Source of the DNA: an uncultured Acetatifactor sp.
Lineage (GTDB): Bacteria; Bacillota; Clostridia; Lachnospirales; Lachnospiraceae
Length of the DNA: 22,882 bases
Reading direction: 5' to 3'
Assembly (NCBI GenBank): GCA_910584235.1
Contig: CAJTZD010000056.1
Location: forward strand, 1 to 22,882
This document shows, piece by piece, positions 1 to 6,295 of the stretch. Each line of letters opens with the position of its first letter. Position 1 is the first letter of the stretch. A model generated the notes under the pieces. That model did not search any database, was not told the DNA's origin, and saw nothing but the letters and a program-made list of their open reading frames with translations. The position numbers and the translations under genes were made by a program.

Positions 1-139
1 CTCTGTTGATATGCCCGTTTTCAATGGCGGCAATTCGGATTCGCTTGCTGTAATGACGTAAAACCTCGTCCACGGCTTCCGGCTCTCCGCTGGTCGCCCG
101 GACAATCGTTTCATAGGGTAAAAGGTTCGGATTCCCCAT
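1..139 (-). CDS. Conjugative-element small helix-turn-helix protein (C-terminus outside the window)
   Basis: Partial gene. Reading leftwards from the ATG at 139, the product begins MGNPNLLPYETIVRATSGEP and is still open at the window edge after about 46 codons. This opening matches the small HTH proteins of Tn916-type conjugative transposons (the HTH_16 family), which sit just after a sigma-like gene and before excisionase and integrase. The start lies inside the 3' end of the upstream sigma-like gene, with a 29-base overlap, so the two are probably translationally coupled. The exact role is not known; regulation of element transfer is the usual assumption. Family assignment is fairly sure from the N-terminus and the neighbour; the length cannot be judged. 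Confidence 0.72.
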   Translation of the reverse strand, partial: MGNPNLLPYETIVRATSGEPEAVDEVLRHYSKRIRIAAIENGHINR

Positions 140-569
140 GTGAAAGCACCTCCATTTCTTTGTGCAGAAGCTGTAAAGTCCTGCGGATTTGATACCCGGT
201 CGTACTCCGGCAGCGTCCGTACATTTCCCCGATTTCCCGCTGTGTGTAATGCCCGAAAAAATAAAGGAAAATGATTTCCCGGTTCTTCTCCGGCAGAGAT
301 AACAGGCCGGCGGCAAGCTCCCCATTCGTGAGGATAACTGTCTGACCGCATATCGTAATGGGGTGTTCTTCATAGGGTGCTTCAAAATATTCGTCTGTTG
401 TGCCTAAAGGGTAAAACTTTTCTTCTGTGAGGTATTCAAGGGATATTTCTTTTTGCCGCCGTCTGCTCCTGTCACGCCATGCGTTGATAGCTGCAAAGCG
501 TATGACGGTCTTGCAAAAGCCATTGAACGTATACATGATATGTTCTCTGTATGCTTCTGTGTAAGGCAT
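111..569 (-). CDS. Sigma-70-like regulator of a Tn916-type conjugative element
   Basis: A 152-residue protein with the layout of the short sigma-like factors of Tn916-family elements. The N-terminal part (about residues 5-40, containing YTFNGFCKTVIRFAAINAWRD) resembles the start of those proteins. The C-terminal part (about 85-140, LLSLPEKNREIIFLYFFGHYTQREIGEMYG, then RSTTGYQIRRTL) is a sigma region-4 type helix-turn-helix for -35 recognition. The start is supported by AGGGGG eight bases upstream of the ATG. In Tn916 the equivalent gene acts with the next small HTH gene in controlling excision and transfer; that role is inferred here. The element's xis and int would be expected left of position 1. 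No conjugation genes are visible to the right, so this is either a remnant or a small island. Confidence 0.85.
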   Translation of the reverse strand: MPYTEAYREHIMYTFNGFCKTVIRFAAINAWRDRSRRRQKEISLEYLTEEKFYPLGTTDEYFEAPYEEHPITICGQTVILTNGELAAGLLSLPEKNREIIFLYFFGHYTQREIGEMYGRCRSTTGYQIRRTLQLLHKEMEVLSHGESEPFTL

Positions 570-770
570 AGATGATTCCCCCTTTCTCCCACATAGGGCG
601 GTGCATGGTTGATAGTAACTTTTTTATGATTGTAAGGGGTATCAGCACTTTAGGCTATCACTCCTTGACTGACCAGCAGCGAAAACAAGCGGGGAAGTAA
701 ACGGTAGGCGAATCCCATTCATTTTACCATTGACTGGCTCGGCTGGGTTTGTTATGTGAATATAAAAAGA

Positions 771-1250
771 TTACTTTATTTCAAAAAGCGCCTTTTCGTA
801 GTCCTTTACAAAATATCTGATGTTTATTCTGCCCTTTGAAATAATGATGTGCCCCTCGGCTTCTAATTTTAATTTCTGCGCTTCAATACCTCCAGGATAT
901 TTGGAATTTAGTTCTCCATTTGCTTTTAATGTTCTCCAATAAGGCGTTTCATTTTCAGAACGCTGATAACTCGCCCATGCAGAAATTGATACAAAAATTC
1001 CCGCTGTAATAGGCTCTGTAAAATCTGCCTGATGTTGTTTGGCAAAATATTCACGAATTTTCCCTATGGTGATTACCTTACCATAAGGGATTTGTTTCAT
1101 CACTCTGTCATAGTCGATTGGCGGTGCAAAATACATTCTGCTTCCACCGTATTTCTCTATGCTTTTTTCGTCTGTGATTATTTGGATTTTCGGCATATCT
1201 TTGCTGTCATTTAGCATTGCGTTAAAGTCTTTTTTATCTTCATTTGCCAT
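771..1250 (-). CDS. MGMT-fold (alkyltransferase-like) protein lacking the acceptor cysteine
   Basis: A 159-residue protein. Residues 54-75 (IPYGKVITIGKIREYFAKQH) match the helix-turn-helix part of the O6-methylguanine-DNA methyltransferase C-terminal domain. Residues 82-135 carry the rest of the fold, ending in ELNSKYPGGIEAQKLKLEAEG, which lines up with the family's GSLGGYAGGLxxKxxLLxxE stretch. Where true methyltransferases have PCHR, this protein has PYWR (103-106), so the cysteine that takes up the alkyl group is absent and catalytic repair is unlikely. Alkyltransferase-like proteins that also lack this cysteine bind alkylated DNA and hand it to excision repair; a similar role is only inference. 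Start choice: AGGAGG is nine bases from this ATG but only three from an ATG six bases upstream, so the inner one is preferred. Confidence 0.75.
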   Translation of the reverse strand: MANEDKKDFNAMLNDSKDMPKIQIITDEKSIEKYGGSRMYFAPPIDYDRVMKQIPYGKVITIGKIREYFAKQHQADFTEPITAGIFVSISAWASYQRSENETPYWRTLKANGELNSKYPGGIEAQKLKLEAEGHIIISKGRINIRYFVKDYEKALFEIK

Positions 1251-1271
1251 GAGCATCCACCTCCTACCAGA

Positions 1272-1300
1272 ATTATAGTGCCATCTTTTAGACCATGCAA
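1272..1300 (-). promoter_or_regulatory. Sigma-70-type promoter of the MGMT-fold gene
   Basis: On the minus strand TTGCAT (1300-1295) is followed after exactly 17 bases by TATAAT (1277-1272). The start codon is at 1250, so the leader is short, about 15 bases, and carries AGGAGG. A clean housekeeping-type promoter. Confidence 0.7.
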
Positions 1301-1579
1301 TGAGACGGTTTTGATTTTTTCAAAAATTTATAATTTAATTTTATAAATATCTGCTACTTCATTTTCAAAAGAAAAGCTCCGTTCATACACGCCACCATTT
1401 TTTTATAACTTTTATGAATGAATGGGGGGATTCCGTAGTAGTCGGCACTGTGCGTAATGTGTATAACTTGCTATCTTATTTCTAACACGGTCTCTCTCGA
1501 AACAGTTCTTCGCTGGGTGTTTTATAGTCGCCTTTGGTAAGCATCATTATACCTTTCTAAATTCCATTTTTATCGCCTC
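1301..1579. other. AT-rich gap with no convincing gene
   Basis: With the promoter above, this is a gap of about 330 bases between two minus-strand genes. It is clearly richer in A and T than the flanks. The minus strand has a 21-codon frame starting MMLTKGDYKTPSEELFRERP (about 1546 down to 1482), preceded by a six-codon frame MEFRKV that ends in an overlapping TAATG. I see no family match; this may be the decayed start of a lost gene. No strong hairpin with a T run was found. Confidence 0.4.
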
Positions 1580-2812
1580 TTATTTACTTAAATTCAATTC
1601 TTTCTCCAGTACATCAGCAAAGCGCTGTATCGGCTCCGCAAGCGTTTCTGCGTAGTCGAATGTCTCTTTATCATCCTTGCGTTCCAACGGACTTCTGCGA
1701 ACCTTCAGCGCATATCTGAGGGCATCTGGATCAGGGCAAAGGTTGTTTTCTATCGCCCATTCTGCAGCATCGGTTTTAGCGATAATCTTGCCAGTGCGAA
1801 GCGTATAGATACAGCGAGCGATATCCAACATCCAACCGAAAGAATAGAAGCTCCGTCCGGTGCTTTGTGCGTATTTTCTGATTGTTTCATAGTGGCGTTT
1901 AACGTCGGCATACAGTTCGTGGAAAGTGGGATATTTCAGTACTTTTCGTATATCCTTTCCGTACAAGAGGACGCTGCTCTCGACCAGCTCTGCCATGCCG
2001 AAGCTGTCAAACGCATAGCTATCAGTAATTCGTTCTCCGCTTGTGCCCCAATATACTACACGGTCAGTTTTCTTTGAGAGAAACGCATCCAGGGTAAGCA
2101 TCCCGCCCTCAAAGGAACGGTAATAGGGATTATCGGGTTCATCTGCAAGCATAGTTTGGCGAAGTCCAACGAGCGATTTTGCCTGTTCCAAGGTTATTTG
2201 TTTGCTTGTCAACACAAGAATATCAAGGTCGCTCCATCCCAATCTGAAATCGTTTAGAACAGACGACCCATACATATAAATCGACGGTTCACGATCCGAG
2301 AGAATCCCGCTGATTTCACGAACCATAGTATTGATAGCGAGCTGTCTCTCTTTCCGTTCAGCACCTATAGGATGAAGAACGTACTTCTGATTCGGGTAAT
2401 TCAGTTCCTCGATAAGAGCATCTGCGATAAATCCGTACTTTTCATACAACGCTCTTGGTGCGGTTCCTTTTTCATCGTCAGCACGGAAAGTAGATACCAA
2501 TATTTCTTTTGTTCTGTCTAAATTGGCAAGTGCTTCATCCATGAGCATTGAAGCAACACCACGGCGACGGCATTCGGGCGAAACAGCGAGACAGCAGATC
2601 ATGTTGTGTCCTCGTGAGAACAGCATAACACCGGCAATCTCATTGGCTTCCTTTACGCAGATAGCCTGCCGTTTGCCCATAAACTTGAGAACGGTGTCTC
2701 GATGCTCGTTTAGCTTCTCTTGCTTTTCCAAGCCAGGAAAGCTCCATCGAACCCGTGTTACAAGGCTCATCCATTTTTCAATATCTTCGGGTACTCCAAA
2801 ACAGAGCTGCAC
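1580..2812 (-). CDS. GNAT acetyltransferase fused to an aminoglycoside-type nucleotidyltransferase
   Basis: A 410-residue two-domain protein. Residues about 1-150 are a GNAT acetyltransferase: residues 75-91 (LAVSPECRRRGVASMLM) are the acetyl-CoA pyrophosphate loop of the form RRxGxA, and ALYEKYGF (about 121-128) is the typical C-terminal strand and helix. Residues about 150-410 are a nucleotidyltransferase of the ANT type: GSS at 182-184 and DLD at 195-197 form the GS-x(n)-DxD metal site, and LTLDAF about 45 residues later could supply the third aspartate. The helical C-terminal part resembles the domain that follows this core in aminoglycoside adenylyltransferases. Both domains are linked to aminoglycoside modification in other proteins, so a bifunctional resistance enzyme is possible, but the substrate is unknown. 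The GTG start follows GGAGGAG by seven bases; an upstream TTG would place that ribosome site inside the gene. Confidence 0.78.
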   Translation of the reverse strand: MQLCFGVPEDIEKWMSLVTRVRWSFPGLEKQEKLNEHRDTVLKFMGKRQAICVKEANEIAGVMLFSRGHNMICCLAVSPECRRRGVASMLMDEALANLDRTKEILVSTFRADDEKGTAPRALYEKYGFIADALIEELNYPNQKYVLHPIGAERKERQLAINTMVREISGILSDREPSIYMYGSSVLNDFRLGWSDLDILVLTSKQITLEQAKSLVGLRQTMLADEPDNPYYRSFEGGMLTLDAFLSKKTDRVVYWGTSGERITDSYAFDSFGMAELVESSVLLYGKDIRKVLKYPTFHELYADVKRHYETIRKYAQSTGRSFYSFGWMLDIARCIYTLRTGKIIAKTDAAEWAIENNLCPDPDALRYALKVRRSPLERKDDKETFDYAETLAEPIQRFADVLEKELNLSK

Positions 2813-2889
2813 AGCATTTCTCCTCCGTTCGTAAATCAATTTGTTATCAAAGCGGCTTATCTTTTCTACGGATATAAAACTCCATAATA

Positions 2890-2898
2890 ATTATAGCA
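2890..2898 (-). promoter_or_regulatory. Probable extended -10 promoter of the GNAT-nucleotidyltransferase gene
   Basis: TGCTATAAT reads on the minus strand at 2898-2890, a perfect extended -10. No good -35 is visible about 17 bases upstream. It lies 78 bases before the GTG start. Confidence 0.5.
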
Positions 2899-3005
2899 CA
2901 AAAATATGAAAATTTCTACCATTTTCACGGATTAACGCAAAAGGGCTGACCGGGAATTGTATCCGGATTACGGTGACAGCTACCTATGGGGATGCTTGCA
3001 TGCAC

Positions 3006-3104
3006 ATTTGACGAATGCCGCGAGGGTCAAATACCAAAGTGTCCGAAGGACACTTTCTGCTCTGCAGCGCTGCAAGATTGATACCCCGTTGCTTGCAGCG
3101 GGGT
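3006..3104. repeat. Cluster of three hairpins (candidate repetitive extragenic element)
   Basis: Three inverted repeats in a row: ATTTGAC/GTCAAAT (3006-3012 with 3026-3032); AAAGTGTCC/GGACACTTT (3036-3044 with 3048-3056, loop GAA); and ACCCCGTTG/CAGCGGGGT (3083-3091 with 3096-3104, one G-T pair, loop CTTG). A short palindrome GCAGCGCTGC lies between the last two. The motif GCTTGC(A/G)GCGGGG recurs in the hairpin element near 22600. Repeated folding units of this kind are typical of dispersed intergenic repeats; genome-wide copy number cannot be seen here. Confidence 0.6.
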
Positions 3105-3187
3105 CGTTGATTGTCCGTGAGGAAAAAGGGACGTAGGATCCATGGCGGAGCCGGATGGAAATGCAAGATGACTGGTTAAAATAACCC

Positions 3188-3216
3188 TTGACGGCAAACT
3201 GTATTAGTTATATAAT
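3188..3216 (+). promoter_or_regulatory. Consensus promoter of the GntR-ABC operon
   Basis: TTGACG (3188-3193), a 17-base spacer, and TATAAT (3211-3216). This is close to the sigma-70 consensus and should be strong unless repressed. The first start codon is at 3267, which leaves a leader of about 45 bases. Confidence 0.8.
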
Positions 3217-3258
3217 ACGGTTATAGAAACTGTATTATACGACTGATACGGTTTGGAG
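3201..3258 (+). promoter_or_regulatory. Probable GntR operator overlapping the -10 box
   Basis: GTATTA-gttata-TAATAC (3201-3218) is a perfect 6-bp inverted repeat covering the -10 box. A related GTAT...ATAC arrangement follows about 30 bases later (around 3232-3249). YtrA-type GntR repressors commonly bind such palindromes at their own promoter, so autorepression by the first gene of the operon is the natural reading. The binding itself is inferred. Confidence 0.6.
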
Positions 3259-3266
3259 TGTGAGAA

Positions 3267-3809
3267 ATGATTTCATTCGATCAATTTGTCTTAGAAGACA
3301 GCGGCCCTGTGTATCTGCAGATCATGCGATACATTCGGCAGGGGATTGCGGCGGGGGTTATCGGCGACAGGGAGGAGGTGCCCTCCAGGCGGGCGCTGTC
3401 CACTCTGCTGGGGGTGAATCCCAACACGATTCAGAAAGCTTACCATATGCTGGAGGAAGAGGGCATCATCCAGTCCCGCTCCGGGGCAAAAAGCTATACG
3501 AACGTGGACGCAGCCGCTGTAGAGCGGATTCGCAGGGAGCAGCTTCGCAGCGAGACTGCGGGCTGGGTAAGGGCCATGAAGCAGATGGGGATTTCCAGAG
3601 AGGAAGCCTGTGCTTTGGCAGGGGAGCTGTGGGAGGCCGGGGACATAGCAGGAGCGGCCACGGGGATGCCGCAAAGCGCGGGAGACATAACCGGAGCCGT
3701 CATGGGGGTGACGCATAGCTTCGGGGACATAGCGGGAGCATCCACGGAAATGCCGCAAAACTCGGAGGTACCGCCTGCGCTATGGGCGCCGGAGATAGAG
3801 CCAGGGTAG
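3267..3809 (+). CDS. GntR-family repressor, YtrA type, with repeat-bearing tail
   Basis: A 180-residue regulator. Residues about 10-75 form a winged helix of the GntR family: PVYLQIMRYIRQGIAAGVI, then VPSRRALSTLLGVNPNTIQKAY and LEEEGIIQSRSG. The short C-terminal part without an FCD or UTRA effector domain places it in the YtrA group, which usually sits first in ABC-transporter operons, as here. Such proteins repress their operon until cell-envelope stress or a ligand relieves it; the signal here is unknown. The family is normally about 120-130 residues. The extra tail comes from three imperfect 14-residue repeats (residues 125-166, starting GDIAGA, GDITGA and GDIAGA). GGAG precedes the ATG. 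Confidence 0.88.
   Translation: MISFDQFVLEDSGPVYLQIMRYIRQGIAAGVIGDREEVPSRRALSTLLGVNPNTIQKAYHMLEEEGIIQSRSGAKSYTNVDAAAVERIRREQLRSETAGWVRAMKQMGISREEACALAGELWEAGDIAGAATGMPQSAGDITGAVMGVTHSFGDIAGASTEMPQNSEVPPALWAPEIEPG
3639..3764 (+). repeat. Three 42-bp tandem repeats in the 3' part of the GntR gene
   Basis: Units at 3639-3680, 3681-3722 and 3723-3764. Each codes for 14 residues of the pattern GDIAGAxTxMPQxx. Units one and three are most alike; the middle one has diverged most (MGVTHSF in place of TGMPQSA). The unit length is a multiple of three, so copy-number change keeps the frame. Confidence 0.8.
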
Positions 3810-3845
3810 CCTGCGAAGGCCGGCAATATGACCAGGAGGTGGAAT

Positions 3846-4616
3846 ATGGTAGGAAAAAACAGAGCAGAAAAGCGGGGACTGCCGGGATTGTCCCTGTGGG
3901 CGCTGCTTGCGAGGAGCAGCTTTTACAAGGTGCTGGCAGTGGCGCTTTTGATGGCGGCGGCGGAGGTGCCTTTATTTTACCGCACGCTTAGAGGGGACGG
4001 GATTGCGGGTTTTGAGATAAAGATAGAGGAGAGTCATATCCATCTTGTGTTTCTGGCAGCGCTGGGGGCAGTGTATTTTCTGCTGATTCGGATGAATAGG
4101 GTTTTGGACAATGAGGGACGGTATACCATGATGCGGCTTCAGGTGTCCCAGGGGAGCATTTTTTGGATTCGGACGGCTTACGATGTGTTGTGCCTGCTGA
4201 TGCTGTTTGCGGTGCAGGCAGGGCTGGTGCTGTGTTTTGCGGAAAGCTACAGGCGGACCCCGGGGATGCCGCAGGGGTCCCAGACGGTATTCCTGGCCTT
4301 TTACCGAAACGACTTTCTTCACGGTGTGCTGCCCATGGCGGACTTGGGGAAGTGGGTGCGCGGCGGGCTGATGCTTCTGGCAATGGGTATGGATGAGGCC
4401 GGGGGCATGGGAAAACGGTATCGGACCACCCAGGTATCCGTGTTCCTGATGTCCGCCGCCTGGTTCGCGGTTCCGGCAGGGGTTACCTGGCAGGATACGG
4501 TGTGCTGCTTTGTCTATGTGGTGGTGATTGGGGCGGATTTGCTGGATCTCTACCGGTCCTGCAGGTCCCGGGAACGTATGGAAGTCTGTATGGGGAATAT
4601 GGGGAATCAGACTTAA
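3846..4616 (+). CDS. ABC transporter permease (integral membrane protein, first of two)
   Basis: A 256-residue hydrophobic protein with about six predicted membrane segments, near residues 28-46, 62-80, 109-130, 160-178, 195-213 and 218-237. The central WIRTAYDVLCLLMLFAVQAG region, after a charged MMRLQVSQGS loop, resembles ABC-2 type permeases that partner YtrB-like ATPases. I do not recognise a named family. It follows the GntR gene and precedes a second small permease and an ATPase, so a heteromeric exporter or envelope-remodelling transporter is likely; the substrate is unknown. Start: AGGAGG lies about seven bases before the ATG at 3846, whereas an in-frame ATG at 3828 has no ribosome site. 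Confidence 0.72.
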   Translation: MVGKNRAEKRGLPGLSLWALLARSSFYKVLAVALLMAAAEVPLFYRTLRGDGIAGFEIKIEESHIHLVFLAALGAVYFLLIRMNRVLDNEGRYTMMRLQVSQGSIFWIRTAYDVLCLLMLFAVQAGLVLCFAESYRRTPGMPQGSQTVFLAFYRNDFLHGVLPMADLGKWVRGGLMLLAMGMDEAGGMGKRYRTTQVSVFLMSAAWFAVPAGVTWQDTVCCFVYVVVIGADLLDLYRSCRSRERMEVCMGNMGNQT

Positions 4617-4644
4617 AGTCCGCGGAACCGGGAGGGCCTGCGGA

Positions 4645-5187
4645 ATGAAAAATTGGCTGAGAATCGGGGGAGGGGATGGCGCCATGAAGACTTTGAGGAA
4701 AATCGGGAGGCTGTGGACGCAGCTGTGGCAGTGGTTTCCGCCAGGATATGAATTTGTATGGGAGAGGAATACGGCGGCAGTGCTGCTGGCCCTGCCTGTG
4801 GTGCTGAGCCTGCGGTATTTCGGAAAGCTGCGGGAGGCTGTGGAGTGGCTGTACTATGTGGACGGGGACCGGGGCAGGGTATTGCGGCCGGACGGGGCGG
4901 CAAAGCCTTTCCTGGAGCTGGCGGGGGAGTATGGGGGACTTTTCGTTCCGTATTTCCTGTTTCTGGCTATTATGGCGGCTTTCCACTACGCCTATTATCA
5001 CCGGGAGACGAAGAGCATCTATCTCATGCGCCGCCTGCCCCGCAGAAGCGTATTGGTGGCCAGCTGTGTCCGGGCGCCGCTTCTGGGTATGGCCGTGGGA
5101 GCGGCGGCAGAGGCGGTGCTGGGGTTGATTTATTACGGAATCTATCTGCTGGTAATGCCCGGCGTATGCGCGCCCGGTTTTTGGTAG
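4645..5187 (+). CDS. ABC transporter permease (second, short)
   Basis: About 180 residues with three or four hydrophobic segments (near 42-58, 95-115 and a long one at 135-160). The AFHYAYYHRETKSIYLMRRLPRRS stretch between segments is a cytoplasmic loop typical of ABC-2 permeases that contact the ATPase. It lies 28 bases after the first permease and before the ATPase gene. The start is uncertain: GGAGG is nine bases before the ATG at 4645, and a second good site precedes an ATG at 4684. The protein ends abruptly at GVCAPGFW just after the last membrane segment. About 230 bases without a gene then separate it from the ATPase gene, so a shortened C-terminus is possible but not shown. Confidence 0.65.
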   Translation: MKNWLRIGGGDGAMKTLRKIGRLWTQLWQWFPPGYEFVWERNTAAVLLALPVVLSLRYFGKLREAVEWLYYVDGDRGRVLRPDGAAKPFLELAGEYGGLFVPYFLFLAIMAAFHYAYYHRETKSIYLMRRLPRRSVLVASCVRAPLLGMAVGAAAEAVLGLIYYGIYLLVMPGVCAPGFW

Positions 5188-5414
5188 GCAGGGCAGCGGC
5201 GGGTTTAAGAATGGATGGAGCTGTTGTTGTCAACATCCGGTATGGGTTGCCGGAGGGCTTTTGAGGCGGGGAAACGCGATGGCACGGACAGGTGCCGCGT
5301 ATGACAGGTGGTCATTATCATAGGAGCGGTGGGAGAGAGGACGGACGGGCATCCGGCCGCGGAGGAGCGGCATCGCAGCAAGACAGTGGATTTTATAAAC
5401 AGAAAGGAATCGCT

Positions 5415-6164
5415 ATGCTGGAAATCAAGGCACTGAACAAGACATACTTTGACAGATTGGGGTCCAGACAGGTTCTGTTCGATGTGAATCTGGCCATTGG
5501 GCCGGGAGAGATCGTAGGCCTGTTTGGGGAAAACGGCGCAGGAAAGACTACGTTGATGAAATCAATCCTGGGCTTCCTGTCCTATCAGGGGGAAATCCTG
5601 CTGGACAATAAGTCCATTGACAGAAGCAATATTGCCAGGCTGTCCTTTGCCACCTGCGAACACTCCTTTTTCCCCAATCTGACGCCGGATTCCCATGCGG
5701 AATTTTATGGGATGCATTTCGGCAGGTTTCGCAGAGAGCGGTATGAGACTTTGATGGATTTTTTTGAGCTGCCCAGGCGGACGGCATTGAAAGGGTATTC
5801 CACAGGGCAGAAGAATCAGTTCGAGGTGATCATGGCCCTGTGCCAGGGGGCGGAGTATATTCTGATGGATGAGCCTTTTGCGGGAAATGATGTGTTCAAC
5901 AGAGAGGATTTTTATAAGGTGCTGCTGGGGATTCTGGAGCCGGAGGAGACGGTGTTTTTGTCCACTCATCTCATTGAGGAGGTGGAGCGGTTCATCGGAC
6001 GGGCGGTGCTGCTTAAGGGGGGCAGGATAGCGGGGGATGTGTCCACGCTGGAGCTGGAGGAGCGGGGCAGCACCCTGTTGGAATACGTGAAAGAGACCTA
6101 CGGATACCGCGCCGACCGGGTGAGCAGGGCTTTGGGAGAGCTGACGGGCGGGGACATGACTTGA
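5415..6164 (+). CDS. ABC transporter ATP-binding protein (YtrB-like)
   Basis: A 249-residue nucleotide-binding subunit. Visible motifs in order: Walker A GENGAGKTT (about residues 37-45), an altered signature YSTGQKNQ in place of LSGGQ, Walker B YILMDEP with the following D-loop, and the switch histidine in FLSTHL. The C-terminal part (about 200-249) is the short regulatory extension common in ABC-2 type subunits. It would power the two permeases encoded just upstream. Start: AAAGGA is six bases before this ATG, and the residues upstream in the same frame have no family resemblance. The altered signature (serine kept, first glycine replaced by threonine) is seen in some ABC-2 type ATPases and does not by itself mean inactivity. 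Confidence 0.88.
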   Translation: MLEIKALNKTYFDRLGSRQVLFDVNLAIGPGEIVGLFGENGAGKTTLMKSILGFLSYQGEILLDNKSIDRSNIARLSFATCEHSFFPNLTPDSHAEFYGMHFGRFRRERYETLMDFFELPRRTALKGYSTGQKNQFEVIMALCQGAEYILMDEPFAGNDVFNREDFYKVLLGILEPEETVFLSTHLIEEVERFIGRAVLLKGGRIAGDVSTLELEERGSTLLEYVKETYGYRADRVSRALGELTGGDMT

Positions 6165-6295
6165 GCGGAGGTTCGTATGTGACAGGAGCATCCGGGGCAG
6201 AATGTAAGCTTTGGCAAGATGTCTGCAGGGGCACGGAGAGCAGGGGCCGGGCAGAAGGAAAGCTTACGGCGGGGAAAGGAGCGGCAGGGATAGGT

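Larger units (their letters stand above)
2813..3187. other. Intergenic junction between AT-rich cargo and GC-rich chromosome
   Basis: A stretch of about 450 bases without a gene lies between the divergent nucleotidyltransferase and GntR genes. Its left part (to about 2930) is AT-rich and holds the minus-strand promoter. From about 2940 composition becomes GC-rich, and three hairpins follow (separate entry). The GntR promoter and operator close the gap. The composition change makes this a candidate right boundary of the mobile segment; I could not find a direct repeat that would prove an attachment site. Confidence 0.45.

Noticed and set aside
593..770. A 26-codon minus-strand frame (MNGIRLPFTSPLVFAAGQSR...) upstream of the sigma-like gene
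   Set aside because: It has no clear ribosome site and no family recognised; it is probably leader sequence of the element's regulatory operon.
3036..3104. CRISPR-like array from the repeated hairpins
   Set aside because: The stems differ in sequence and spacing, and no repeat-spacer regularity is present.
3972..4685. Long minus-strand open frames opposite the permease genes
   Set aside because: The products are low-complexity Pro/His/Gln-rich sequences typical of antisense frames in GC-rich genes. The plus-strand frames encode clear membrane proteins.
6161..6295. N-terminal extension of the exported protein from a TTG
   Set aside because: The added 45 residues have no signal sequence or family match and would bury the signal anchor; the ATG at 6296 has a nearby purine-rich ribosome site.
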